Below, one piece after another: positions 37,101-48,398 of a stretch of DNA of 64,000 nucleotides (within the stretch, counting starts at the first letter, position 1; each line of letters opens with the position of its first letter). Position numbers and translations under genes: made by a program. Source of the stretch: Citrus sinensis (lineage: Eukaryota; Streptophyta; Magnoliopsida; Sapindales; Rutaceae); assembly GCF_022201045.2 (NCBI RefSeq), contig NC_068558.1, positions 49,889,501-49,953,500 on the forward strand, given 5' to 3'. Under the pieces are notes generated by a model that was not told the origin of the DNA, searched no databases, and saw nothing but the letters and a program-made list of their open reading frames with translations.

Positions 37101-38519
37101 ATAAATCTATTTGGTCCAACAAGAAAGTGAATACGACATAACTAGCACAACAAAGATCAGAAGCATGGACAAGAAATTATGAGACACTTACCTGCAAATG
37201 ATCTCCTATTTTGGCAGCAGTCTGTCCAACACTTGATATACGTGAATCTAATCTTGCAAAACTATCAAACAAGCCGTCCACACCTTTTTCTAGCTAAACA
37301 ATAAGGACATTGCAGTCAAAATTGTGGGTCAGTTGTAATAACTAGCAATTTGTTTTTGTGTTTTTTTTGGCCCTTTTTTCCCTCTTCTAAAGTGAAAAAC
37401 TGAGAATCACAGACAGAATCATCAAATAATTCATAATCTGAAGTATTCTAGCTATTTGAGCATCCTCATTCTGACAATGGGCAGAATGTCATGTTAGAAG
37501 AGACAGTAGGACTCTTAAGTCAGTTTCAAATTGAAACAAATAAACGGTACTAGTTGAAGCGGGGCGGGTGAAGACTATTATGAATAATAGCATTGTTTAC
37601 CAAAGATGTCTTTCTATCCATTTGGGGATATTGACTCTTTGGATTATTATGGTTGACTGTGCAATTTAGGTACATTCTACTTCCAATCCAAATATGTAGT
37701 CAGATGCATTGAGCTGCCATTAGTGATCGATAGTTGATATACTATACTATACAATGGGAGGACGTTTAGTTCTTTAACAACTTAAAATTTATGATAAAGA
37801 TGTTTTATTTAGAGTAATTAGTAATTGCCAAGATTCTTTGGAATCTTTTCAGTACATCTCCTGAAATGGTCCAAAGGTAACTAACCTCAGCAAGTGTCTT
37901 GCGGTGTTTAGAATCTTGGACAGAAAGCTCTTTCTTGAGATTGAAGAGTCTGTCATCAATCTGAAACTCAAAACCAGGACAACAGAAAAATCAGCAAAAA
38001 AATATAAAAGAAATTTTATGTGTGCAGCCAACAAAGCACAAACACTTGCCTGTTTACGAAGATCTATCAGCTCCCTACAAGAATCCTTGAACAGAGATGA
38101 GAGAGCATCCACTTCTGGAAATAAAGGGGCGGCCAATCCTTGTGTGAACTTTATTGCATCTGATGAGGCCCGTTTGTGCCCGTTTGGCAAAGTATCATTC
38201 CCGCTAACGTTACCATGTCCATCAGCTGAATCAGCTTCTTCTTCTTGAAAAGAGGGCAGAAGCTCATTCACCAAGTTCCCAAATAGTGCATCAAAAGAAA
38301 AATCACCCTGCAAAACAAAAATTTTAGGGTTTAAGTTTAAGTTCATTAATCAAGTATTTTTATAAAGAACACTAGAATTTAAAAAAAATAATGACAGTAA
38401 ATAAGATCCATTTCAGTATTTACCTTGAAGTCATCTATGTCAAGAATGAGTGGAATAGAGCTAACCGATGACGATTTTGAAATTCTATCATGACCGATTC
38501 CATCTCGACTCTCTTTCAT
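28167..38519 (-). CDS. SEC10: Exocyst complex subunit SEC10
   Basis: Subunit of the octameric exocyst, which tethers secretory vesicles to the plasma membrane. 24 coding exons; 5' to 3' they start at 38519, 38307, 37960, 37293, 37069, 36762, 35941, 35484, 34924, 34675, 34502, 34302, 33705, 33540, 32618, 32490, 32244, 32000, 30845, 30225, 29742, 28902, 28719 and 28245. The product is 837 aa, close to the 825-830 aa of Arabidopsis SEC10. Near-identical blocks to plant SEC10 (from memory) include [95 protein letters not shown] and [20 protein letters not shown]. Intron 2 has a GC donor (CAG then GCAAGT at 38049). A probable 5' UTR intron (39024-38520) ends directly at the ATG. Intron 18 carries a hAT insertion. 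Confidence 0.96.
30933..31678. mobile_element. hAT-type non-autonomous transposon in SEC10 intron 18
   Basis: A 746-bp element with perfect 12-bp terminal inverted repeats, TAGGGGTGTTCA and TGAACACCCCTA. It is flanked by identical 8-bp direct repeats ATCTATAC at 30925-30932 and 31679-31686, the target-site duplication length of the hAT superfamily. Subterminal regions hold many copies of short ATCCG or GGATTG motifs (for example aatccaatccgctcaatccg), the usual binding-site clusters. No transposase is encoded. The intact duplication suggests a fairly recent insertion. Confidence 0.92.
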
Positions 38520-39024
38520 CTGGTTCACATATTCACAATCAGGAGCATAAAACTACATGTTCATCATATGATGATCCAATTTCAATGCATTAAACAGCAA
38601 GCTTAAAACTCATCACAATACACACAAACCGTATTAATAAATTAACAAACAAATATCTACATTACAATGATGAGCCAAACACGACTAAGGTACTAAGTTC
38701 AATTGATAACTAAAGAGAAACTTATGTAATTCAATAAAAAAAAAAAAAAAACAAATAACAGCTCAATCAAATTCATGCAGTGCCCTAAAATAACGCTCAA
38801 ATTGTAGCAATTCACTCAATTACTATCTCAATGAAGATCAATGAATGTAATAATGATTTGATAACACAGTTAAACTGAACTCTCATTATACCAAATCAGG
38901 CCATCGCTAGCTTGATAAATTACAGGAAAAAAATCTGGAAATTGAAAAGAAAATAAAACGATGCTCTTTAACCTATAGTATAGAGCAAGAATAAAATAGG
39001 GGCAAGAGGGAAATTGAATGGTAC
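38520..39024 (-). other. Probable SEC10 5' UTR intron abutting the start codon
   Basis: A donor (AAGAG then GTACCA) at 39024 and an acceptor CAG ending at 38520, directly before the ATG. Splicing would place the start codon at the first base of its exon. An upstream ATG at 39176, if transcribed, would after splicing meet a TGA that overlaps the SEC10 ATG. Inferred from consensus only. Confidence 0.55.
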
Positions 39025-40469
39025 CTCTTCGGCGAGTGAAGGAGCGAGACAGCAGAGAGAGGGGTACGATATACAGGCCTTTTGCGTTTTTCTGGTAAGC
39101 TTCGGTTGGGTAGTAGATCGAGCCAGGTGATGCTGGAGAAACAAACGATAATTACAACGAAATCATTTTTGTTCATGTAATGACGATTTTAACCTTCAAG
39201 CGAGCCTTGACAGAATGTAGTATTAGATCAGATAATATTTTAATGTATAAATTGTAATGCGTTTGTTGAGGGAAATGAGCTATGTTAAAAAATTAATAAT
39301 AATAATAATATAATAAGTTGCCTGGACAGCCTTTTTATCTTCCCTTAAAGTAAAATGTATAATATAGTTTCTCTTGTTTAAAGGCCGAAATAAGGAAATT
39401 AAAACTAAATAAGTGAGGAGAGACGGGGGAAACTTGTAGGCACAGCAAGGAGAAGCTTGAACGGGTTATTTTTCTTAATAAATATAGTGCAAAGACAGAG
39501 TCATATATAATAAGCAACGAATACATACTGTACTTTCATATAAATAAATAAATAAAAAGATAAGATTGGGGCACCTTTAGATTTCAACTTTGAACAATTA
39601 ATTAGATGGTTTTAGCCGGAATTAAAATGTTTTAAGCCAGTCTCCCAAGGAGAGACGGAGGGTTAAAAACAAATTTGAGTTTTATTAATTTCTTTATCTT
39701 CTCGAAGAAAGAAAAAAGGGCCCAAAAACGATATTTGACAGTCTGCATAAGTGTTGGCCCATGCTTTAATGGGCCACCTCAGTCCCTCAATAAACCAATG
39801 AGTATGGCCCATGCTTTAACGGACCAGCCCAGTCCCTGTAAACAAATCCCAAGTCAACCGACCCAGCTTTGCCCACCGAGTCACCGTCTCAATGGAAAGG
39901 TTTAAAATTCGTAGCGGTAATAACGTGTGATTAAAACGAAAAAATTGTGGGCATTTTCACAGCGAATAGGGAGGTCGATATTCTTGTTTCTGTGCCGTAA
40001 GGACCAGAAACGACCACTTGATTGCGCCCTTCTCATGAGTGTTACTAGGGTATTTTCTTTTCGTCTAATTGGAAAATTGTTATTTTGCATCAAAATTTCA
40101 TGCTCATTTGGTGGCAATGTAAAATCGATCTGTGTTAAATATTCAAGATTCAAGAAAAGGGAGAGAAAAAAAAAATAATGGTACTCGGAATGTGAAGATT
40201 TAACAATAGCAAGAAGCGACAATCGCCGGCCCAATTTGGGCTTTTCCATTTCTTTTAAAAATGTCCAGAAAAGGAAAAAACATTGACCGGAAGACCACGT
40301 GACTGGCACGTGATATTCTGTGCGGTGCCAAAAGTATAATTTAAATTTTCACATTTTCCCGCCGCCTCCCCCGCTTTTGTTTTCGAATTTCGCTGCATTT
40401 TCAAGAAAAATAAGAAGAGAAAGAAGAGCGAGGGCAACCACGGAGGGGAAGACCCGAAAAAAAACAGAG
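38520..40469. other. Divergent intergenic region between SEC10 and the TRAIP-like gene
   Basis: About 1.9 kb separating two genes transcribed away from each other. It includes SEC10 5' UTR sequence, AT-rich DNA and, near 39730-39860, two imperfect copies of a block containing GGCCCATGCTTTAA. No other gene is seen. Confidence 0.55.
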
Positions 40470-43401
40470 ATGGGAATTGAGAACAAATTTGGCAAGACTA
40501 TATGCTCAATTTGTTACGAAGATCTCAAGCCAATTGTTGAAGACCTCCAAGTTATCTCAATTTGTGGTCACGTCTTTCACGAGCTCTGGTGAGTGCGAGT
40601 AAATTATAAACAATCTTTTACTATGTGTGTTATGAAATTGGTTTTTTGTTTTTTTGCTGGAAACCCTAGCTTACAGCAGTGGTTCGAGTACTGTTCAAGT
40701 TCGAAGAAGTGCACGTGTCCTGTGTGCAAGCAAAGATGTTCGTCGAGTAATGTAAGTCGACTTTATTTTCAGTCAATTGGCGACCAAATCGATTTGGTTA
40801 TTTCACAGAAGCCCAAAGATCCCGAAGTTGAAGATCCAGAGGTTTCGCGTGCTGAAGTGAAAATATTGGAAGTCAAGGTTTCGAGGCTCCATACGGTTTT
40901 GGAGAGTCAAGGAAAAGAGATTAAAGAAATTAACGACGAGGTATTAATTGATTGTTCTTATTAAAAAAAAAACGAAAATAGAAGTTTCTGGATTTCTTTT
41001 TGGCTTTGATGTTAATAGGCAATTGTTCTTTTAGTTGTGTCTTTGCAAAGAGCGTATTAAGGAGGAAGCAGCATTAAAAAATGAAGCCTTGAGACAAAAA
41101 GTATCCGTTGAACAATTGCTTCATTCAAAATCTCAGGTGGCTTACTTTCTTTGTCATTGTTCAGATGCTTTATATTAGATTTTGGTTTATATTGATAATT
41201 AGGTATATGTTTAGAAAGTTTATGGAAATTGTTTTATAGGAGCTTGATAAAGTAACATTAGAATGCTTGAAGCTGAAACAAAGGAATATGGCTTTGGCCA
41301 AAGAGCTTGCTTCACTCAAATTGTGAGTGTAGTTGTTTTGTAATTCAATACTATTTTTGACTAATTGGAAATCGTTTTACGAATTTCTGACTCAGTTGCA
41401 TGTTATTCAATTTAGGGTGTCCGATTTGAACCTGGATGAAGATGAAGTTCTAAAATTTGCCCTTTTGGGAAACGGGGCGAACAACAAGGATACAATAGAT
41501 GTTCTAAGAAAGTCTTTGGTCATTCGCAATAAGTGAGTTAAAATTTTGTCCATACTAATAATTTATTAAGATATACTTGCTGTACAAATTGTTGGAGTTT
41601 TTACCATGGCTTCTGATTTCAACTGAAGTCAACTGGCCAGCTCTATTTTTAAAAATGATTTAATCTTTAAAGATCACAAGATAACACTAATCCACTGTGT
41701 TTATCAGGAGAATGTCTATCATGTGTTTATGATATTAATGTTAGTATCCTGCATTTTTTTTCCTTGGTTACTATTGATATTGCACATACTTTAGGGCTGA
41801 CCATTTTTTTAACAGGAATTATACAGAATTGATGGCCAAGTGCAATCTTCTAGGAAGAGAAAAGGCTCGTTTTTCTGAGAAACTTGAGAAAGCTAAAGAA
41901 AAAATAAATAAACTAAAGGTTAGTCGATGATGAGAACCAATGCAAAATCTTATTTGGTAAGTTGTTCTTAATTTGACTCAACAAACCTTTTCTTACTTGG
42001 ATATCATTAGACAAGGGTCCAAGAACTGGAGACAGCTGTAGAATTAAAAGATAATGAAGTTTTGAGAGCTTTAAAAGTCTCGAAGAAAGCCAGTCAGAAG
42101 GAAGAGATTCTCAAGGGTGCTACTGAAGATAATTCTATTTCTTTGTGTACCAATAACGTTTCACTTGAAGATCAAAGGGAACAGCATTCAGTACCCATCT
42201 ATAATTTGGATTGGACTTCAAGAGTGACCAATGATTTTTCGTTTTCCACAAAGAGTGAAAACTTCAATGCCATTAAGAACATTGATGCAAATCATACCAG
42301 GGAAGGTGGAAGTGCCAAGTCTCATGGGAAGGAGAGAAATGCTTTACAACGTGAGGATACCTCAAGATTTTCTTCAGTTGTGTTTGGACTTTCAAATCAT
42401 AATTCAATACATCAAACCATTGCTGATGTTGTCCAGAAGCCTACTCCATCAAGATTAGGTTCAGCTCCTACTATTGATATAGATGAGGATGTTACTTTGA
42501 TTGTTCCTGACAGTGCACAAGTGCAGCCCATTGTCAACATTAAAAAAAATCCTCCATCACCTGTGTCACTATCCAAACCAGGTATATTCTTGTTGGTGCA
42601 ATTTCAGTTTTCTTTGAGTTTTCGGGGAATAGATTGATCTGGAATACCATAATTTAATGAAAATAGTCTTTTTTTTCTTTATTTTGTGTTCATGGTATTT
42701 TATTGGTCAAAGAATGTTGGTATCTAATATTTCAACACCTTTTTCTTGTTGACTTACTAAAATTTCCAGGGGATGTATGTTTCTCAAGTGGAGTGCTTGG
42801 TCCAGATGGAACAAATCGATATTTGGGGAAATGGTGCAAGCGTGGCCAGATGAAGGGATCAAATATTGGTGATCTGATTACTGTTGGAGCTGATGGCAGA
42901 GGTGGTAGAGTTAAAGTTCTGAGGTCTTCCAATCAATCTTCAATGGTGGGTTCAAAGATTCATTTCCCCGTTCAATTTCTTTGCACTATGAGCCGTATTT
43001 CTTATTAGTTTGATAGTAGTTATTCCTATCAGTGTGCTGTTCTTAGATTCTGCATGGTTTTAAGAATCTTTACAAGCAGGTAGTTGCATTTCATTTCTTG
43101 CTAACTTCCACTCTTTTGTGTTGAATTCATATATTCATTGCCCCACCTCCCTTCAAATATTGTTGTGTAGTATTGCTGTCATCCCCATACAGTTCATGGG
43201 TGTCACTTGGTCTATATTACATGTTTTCATATTTATGACATTAATAGTTTAACAATATGAGTAGCATCTACCTCTTTTATGCAGGATGGTAAGGAGAATC
43301 TGTCGTGTGCCAAGAGGTTAAAATATGGAGCAAAAACAAGCAGTGTGCAGTCTCAAGGATGCTTGCAAATAGAACACTTCTTTGGAAGGGTCGGTCACTA
43401 A
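40470..43401 (+). CDS. TRAIP-type RING E3 ubiquitin ligase
   Basis: Predicted nuclear ubiquitin ligase related to animal TRAIP/Nopo, which acts at stalled replisomes. Nine exons: 40470-40588, 40670-40940, 41035-41136, 41240-41322, 41416-41532, 41816-41918, 42011-42581, 42770-42945 and 43285-43401, giving 552 aa. An N-terminal C3H2C3 RING has ligands C12, C15, C32, H34, H37, C40, C56 and C59. Intron 1 splits the C40 codon (TG then C), so the unspliced frame reads Trp there. A long charged coiled coil follows (about 85-240), then a Ser/Asn-rich region and a conserved block near the C-terminus (LGPDGTNRYLGKW, VGADGRGGRVKVLRS). The protein ends with CLQIEHFFGRVGH, similar to a PCNA-interacting box but with Cys in place of the leading Gln. 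Family membership is firm; the function in plants is inferred. Confidence 0.9.
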
Positions 43402-45686
43402 TTGAATGTAAGAACATGTTCAAGTCACTAGGTATACAGCTTCTCAGGTTCGATGACTTTGTGTCCAAAAAGAAAGGCTGAAGTTCATTAGCTACATGCC
43501 ATTGATATGCTAAAGAGAAATACAAGTGAAGGGGCAGCTGAACTTGTTTCCAGTAATATGGTTCATTGCCTTCTGGATGGACCAATAGCAACGTGGTCAC
43601 ACCTCACATTGTGCTCATTCAAGCTTAAATTGAGTGGTCATATTGTACGAAGAAACACCTATTTTTGGGACAGTTGCTACTGAAGTCTTGTAATGTAAAT
43701 ATTTATTCGACTTGAAGCAACGGATCAAAGGATAAGGTAGTGAGATGACAAAAGGCTCTCGTTTTACAACGAAGCTTTGCCAATTTATCTCGAAAGTAAA
43801 TTTGGTGTCTGAATTGCCATGGACAATAGCACATTATTTTGAGTTTTTGGGTAGAAATTTTGTATGATCTCATAAAATTAAAAGGTAGTAAAAGCTGTTT
43901 TTTCTTTTGTTTATTTGTTTTGAACTAGTTTTAGGCTTATGTTGAAAAGTAGTTTCTGAAAACCATCAAGTAAATGTATTTGCCTAAGCTTCTTCGTATC
44001 CAGTATGTTCAAAAACAAAGAACCGTACAGTATTTAGATTGTAAGTCAAACTTGTGCAAAGTTTCCCATGCAGAAGGCATGTGTCTCTGCTATCTGTTCG
44101 TCTCGTGTTTTACACAATGTTGACGCACATGGTGTACATTAGATTGATGTTGAATTTCTTGCATTAAAATAACCCTTTTCACAACATTTTTGATCTGGCT
44201 CTGAAAAGTTTTAAGATATTTTACAAACTCCGACAAAGTGAAAATGAAGCACTTGATATTGTTGACATAGTTTCATCAATGTTTGACTAGAGATTTTGCT
44301 CTTCCATTGATATTAGCCATGTTTTCAATAATTATCTCGTTACCGCATATTACAATCATGTTGATGGTTCCAGTTGTGCTTTCGGCGGGATGAAATGATA
44401 TATGAGTAATGGTCAAAATAAGGTTATTGAAAAATGCAATGGTAAGTTTAGCATTGAGGTAGAAAAGAATACCCGCGTGTGTTTGGAAACAGGATTCATA
44501 AGAGTTCAATTTGAACTAATCCTTTGCTTTTTGCAGTAATGGTGTCAAAGACATTCTCTCGGAACATGAATAACCGGTTACTTTACAATTTAAATGCTTT
44601 GTATAATGTTTTCCGCTAAGAATGTTCAACATTCTACCGGATTAGGTGTTGATTTTTCTTTAGTTTTGGCCTGCGGAATTTGCTGGTTCCAGGTGCCTGG
44701 ATTGGTTAAAACCTCGAAGCAAGATTGTTGAATTCACCCCATCGTGCCCGTTGAATGGAAACAGGACCAAAACTGTTAATAAGTCCTTTTTTTTTTTTTA
44801 ACAGTCTTAACTCAACGTGCGATATTTAATAATCACATGATAAATAAAAGTTTTCTAGTTGGAGCCAATCAGACTTGAAAAGAATTTTAAGAGGATGCAA
44901 GATGTTGAATTCACTGGGGCGCTAATGGTCAATACTAGAGATGACAATTTCTTTTGGTACGTGTATCTATTATATCCAAAATCAGGAATTGCCATTCAAA
45001 TCATCAAACACTAGTAAGTTTGAGCATCTATGGCATTGTGGTCACCTGCAATTTTTAGGTGCAATCCGGTGAGTGGGAAGTGAATTTGCCCAATGGAAAA
45101 GAGGGTGCACAAATTTCATTTCGAGAAATTTTAAAATACATCAGATATATCGCGTCAACAATACAATAAATAAATAATGTTATAATAAGTGTGCATTTAT
45201 TTTAAAAAACCATCATGCAAGTGGTGATTATATTAAATTCAATTACACATATCATACATGCATCAATTGATTGCAATACATTATAAGTATTATAAAATTT
45301 CTCATTTCATAGTGACATTGTCCTCTTTTTGTCAATCATACAAAATACTTGAAAAGTCGGAATCTTACTTATTTTCGTAGGCCACTGTACACCAATTTGA
45401 TGGACAAAGATACCTTAAGGAACACCAGTTCGAGCTATATGGAATTTTGAATCGGATTTATGGGCTGAACTATGTAATAAGTGAATGAATTATAGGAGCA
45501 GTAATGACATTTGATCTTCTCAAATTATCTTACGGGTCCTCACTTTTCAACTTATTGTATTATTTTTCAGAAATTATTATTTTTTATTTTATTTTATTAT
45601 CTCTTTTCCAATCCCTTTGGTGTAAACAACAAGCTCAATATTGCCACCACCACCAATTTTTTTCACCGTCAGCCATCATCTCCACC

Positions 45687-46115
45687 CAGTGGCGGATTTA
45701 AAAAAATAATTTACCCAGGGCTAAATTAAATAACAACAAAATGTAAAAACTGAAACTTGAGTATATAAAATTTTTTATAACACATTTACAATTGTTCTTT
45801 ATGTGATTTCATATTTTGAAAACATTGTGTAATACACTTATTATCAACACTATTAAATACATATTTTTCTACATAAACAATCAAATTATTATTTATCCAT
45901 TCATCTCTCATCCGATTCCGAAGTTCATTCTTCATAAATTTCATTGCTGAAAATGTTCTCTCTATTGTGGTTATAGAAACTGAAAGAACGGGGCTTTTTG
46001 ATAATTTGATAGAGATTATTTAAAAATTTATTAATTTTTTTAAACAAAAAGGGTTTTTTTTTTTTTTTCAGTGGAGGCTCAAGCCCCCACTAGTCCTACA
46101 CTACATCCGCTCCTG
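45687..46115. mobile_element. hAT deletion derivative
   Basis: A 429-bp element starting CAGTGGCGGAT and ending ATCCGCTCCTG, imperfect terminal inverted repeats (caggggcgga type). It is flanked by identical 8-bp duplications TCTCCACC at 45679-45686 and 46116-46123. The interior keeps the 3' end of a transposase gene on the minus strand. The AGTGGCGGAT and CAAGCCCCCAC motifs are typical of plant hAT elements with ZMYM-like transposases. Confidence 0.9.
45786..46020 (-). pseudogene. C-terminal fragment of a hAT transposase (dimerisation domain)
   Basis: Reading the minus strand of the hAT remnant gives an open frame of about 75 residues ending in a stop at 45786. It contains TTIERTFSAMKFMKNELRNR followed by MRDEW and VYVEK, the hallmark of the hAT C-terminal dimerisation domain. 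There is no start codon or upstream catalytic region, so this is a truncated relic. Confidence 0.85.
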
Positions 46116-47373
46116 TCTCCACCAACATACGATGAGTTTCTGTATTGCATTTTTAAAAAAATTATGTGAACAAGTGATGAGTTTTATGATTATTGATAAT
46201 ATTAATCTTATCACAAGTTAATATTCGATTTAAACGGTGAAGAGAAAAAAAAAATTGAATAAAAATAATTTTTGAAAAATAAATAATGCTATTGGAAAGG
46301 TCGCAGCCAGTAAAATCAACTGAGGAGTTAAATAAACAACAAACAAGGCAGATCCGGCGGCCAAGATATGCAGAACTAACACGTGTTTAAAGTTTGACTT
46401 GCAGCCTTGTAAACAAAAAGGCCATCGAAAAAAATCACCAACAGTGGAAGACAACCGGACAAGCGGGTCCAATTGGACACCTAGTAAGACTGTTTTTAAT
46501 TCGATTGACCAAAAAAGTCAAGTAGAAAACAGCCACCGATTTGGCTGACCATTAAATTATCAAAAAGCCCTTCGCTGTTACTTAACAAAGGGAGATAAGC
46601 TCCAACTAGCTCAACGTTATTGCAAAGGCAAGTCGTCACTATGACTTTTTTCTGATGATATCTTTATATTAAGTTTTAATTTTATTTCGCTCAGTAAATT
46701 TTTCGTTAACTCAGTCTAAAATGAAAAAATAGTAAAGTCATTGCTTTACTTTCTTAATTGAAATAGTCTTTTGTCTTAGATTTTTTTTTTTTTTTTTTTT
46801 ATGGTGGCTAACCAAATTACTAAAAAAATAATTGATTGATATAAAATTAGAACTCAAGGTAGTGTCTAGATATTATCATAAATTTGCAGTGACTTCTTCA
46901 ACTTTCGATATTCTTAGGTTAGTTGGGAGATAATTTTCCCTTAACATATAATACTATTCTTTATACTCAAAATTAGTTGAGAGATTGATGGCTCGACTCA
47001 TGTGATTGACCGGGAGATATATATTTTTTAATTTGAAGAGGTTATTTTATATCATAGTAGTTACATATTATAATGTTCAAATTTAAGGAGCCATTCTATC
47101 GTATGATAGTTTTTTTTTTTTTTTTTTGAAGAGATCGTATGATAGTTATATGTTATGATGTTTAAATTTTTTATTATATTTTACCAGGAAAATAACAAAA
47201 GAACATGCGGTTAAAAGCCCTAATTGGGTTAGTTTCATACATAATTTCTTAGCTCTTCTTAAAACTTTGTTTATTAATCTAGAAAATTTATATAATAACA
47301 TAGTAGAATTATCCAGAATCTTTATCTTGTTTAACCACCAGAAGGGTCCAATTCAAAATAGTAGATTCTGCTA

Positions 47374-47374
<1 letters not shown>

Positions 47375-47409
<35 letters not shown>
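47375..47409. repeat. (ATT)n microsatellite
   Basis: About 11-12 uninterrupted ATT units in intergenic DNA. Confidence 0.9.
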
Positions 47410-48150
47410 GTAATGTTTCTGACGAGTAATACCAATTATTCAACAGGAGCGTTAGTAAGAGCATGTCATTTGAAACTACTAGATTGCGAATTGATAACTT
47501 GTACTATATAATAAGCTTAAAAACGGTTTCAAATTGATATTGATTTTATTTACACTAGCAGCTAGTAATGCCACAAAGTCAATCTAATGTACACACATGT
47601 AGAGCGAGTATACACACATATCCTCAAAAAAAAAAAAAAAAAGAGTGTACACATGTAGAGTGGTTGAATACTGCCGTACAAGTGTGGAAAATATTAATCA
47701 CCTGAGGGCTCAAGTCATGTGTCGTCTTTAAGTAAAAAATGAACAAAGTTTTGTTTCATATTTGACATCAAATCAAAATCAATCAACAATTATTAGAATT
47801 TAGAATTACATCAATGACCCAACACCCAAGTAAGTGATCAGATCACATAAAAGATGTACGTGTACAATCTCGATGCGTACAAAGTTTGAAAACCCTATGT
47901 ACAACTATACAAGCGGTAGTCACACTCGCACCTAACTATAGAAAAAGAGTTTTGAGCTTCTTGAGTTCGCTTATCAGATAATGTATTCGGCCAGTCTTGA
48001 AAAGATGTCTTCGATCCTCGTCTTCTTTTCTTATTTTCTTCTTTTCGATAAAACCATGATGACATCTTCAAATATTTTCATTTTCATTTTCATACATAAT
48101 GAGACAGACATAAAAGATTCGAAGTAACAGATTTCTGATCATCATGTTAA

Positions 48151-48398
48151 GGGTCCGTTTGAAATTGATGCTAAGTAGCTATAACTTTTAAGATACAGCA
48201 CTAACATATTTGATAAACACAATTATGTTGATATGATTTTCACTTATATAATGAAAAATCTATTATATTTTTAATAGTTTTGTCAACATTATTATTTACT
48301 ACGTATTATTAACTTTCGTTTCATAGTTGCAACATTTTTTCTACAAAAACTGTAACTTAAAAATTACAACACCTCAATTCCAAATAGGAACTAAATAT
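48151..48398. mobile_element. Short MITE with imperfect inverted ends
   Basis: The left end reads gggtccgtttgaaattgatg and continues through a block ending AACTTTTAAGATACAG. The right end, reverse complemented, reads agttcctatttggaattgag and continues to TTTTTAAGTTACAG. About 40 bp of each end pair imperfectly. Size of about 250 bp and an AT-rich core fit a hAT-type MITE. No clear target duplication was found. Confidence 0.65.

Noticed and set aside
46230-46472. Minus-strand hydrophobic 80-codon frame
   Set aside because: Low complexity with Phe/Leu runs from A/T-rich DNA, no homology recognised, no promoter or splice partner.
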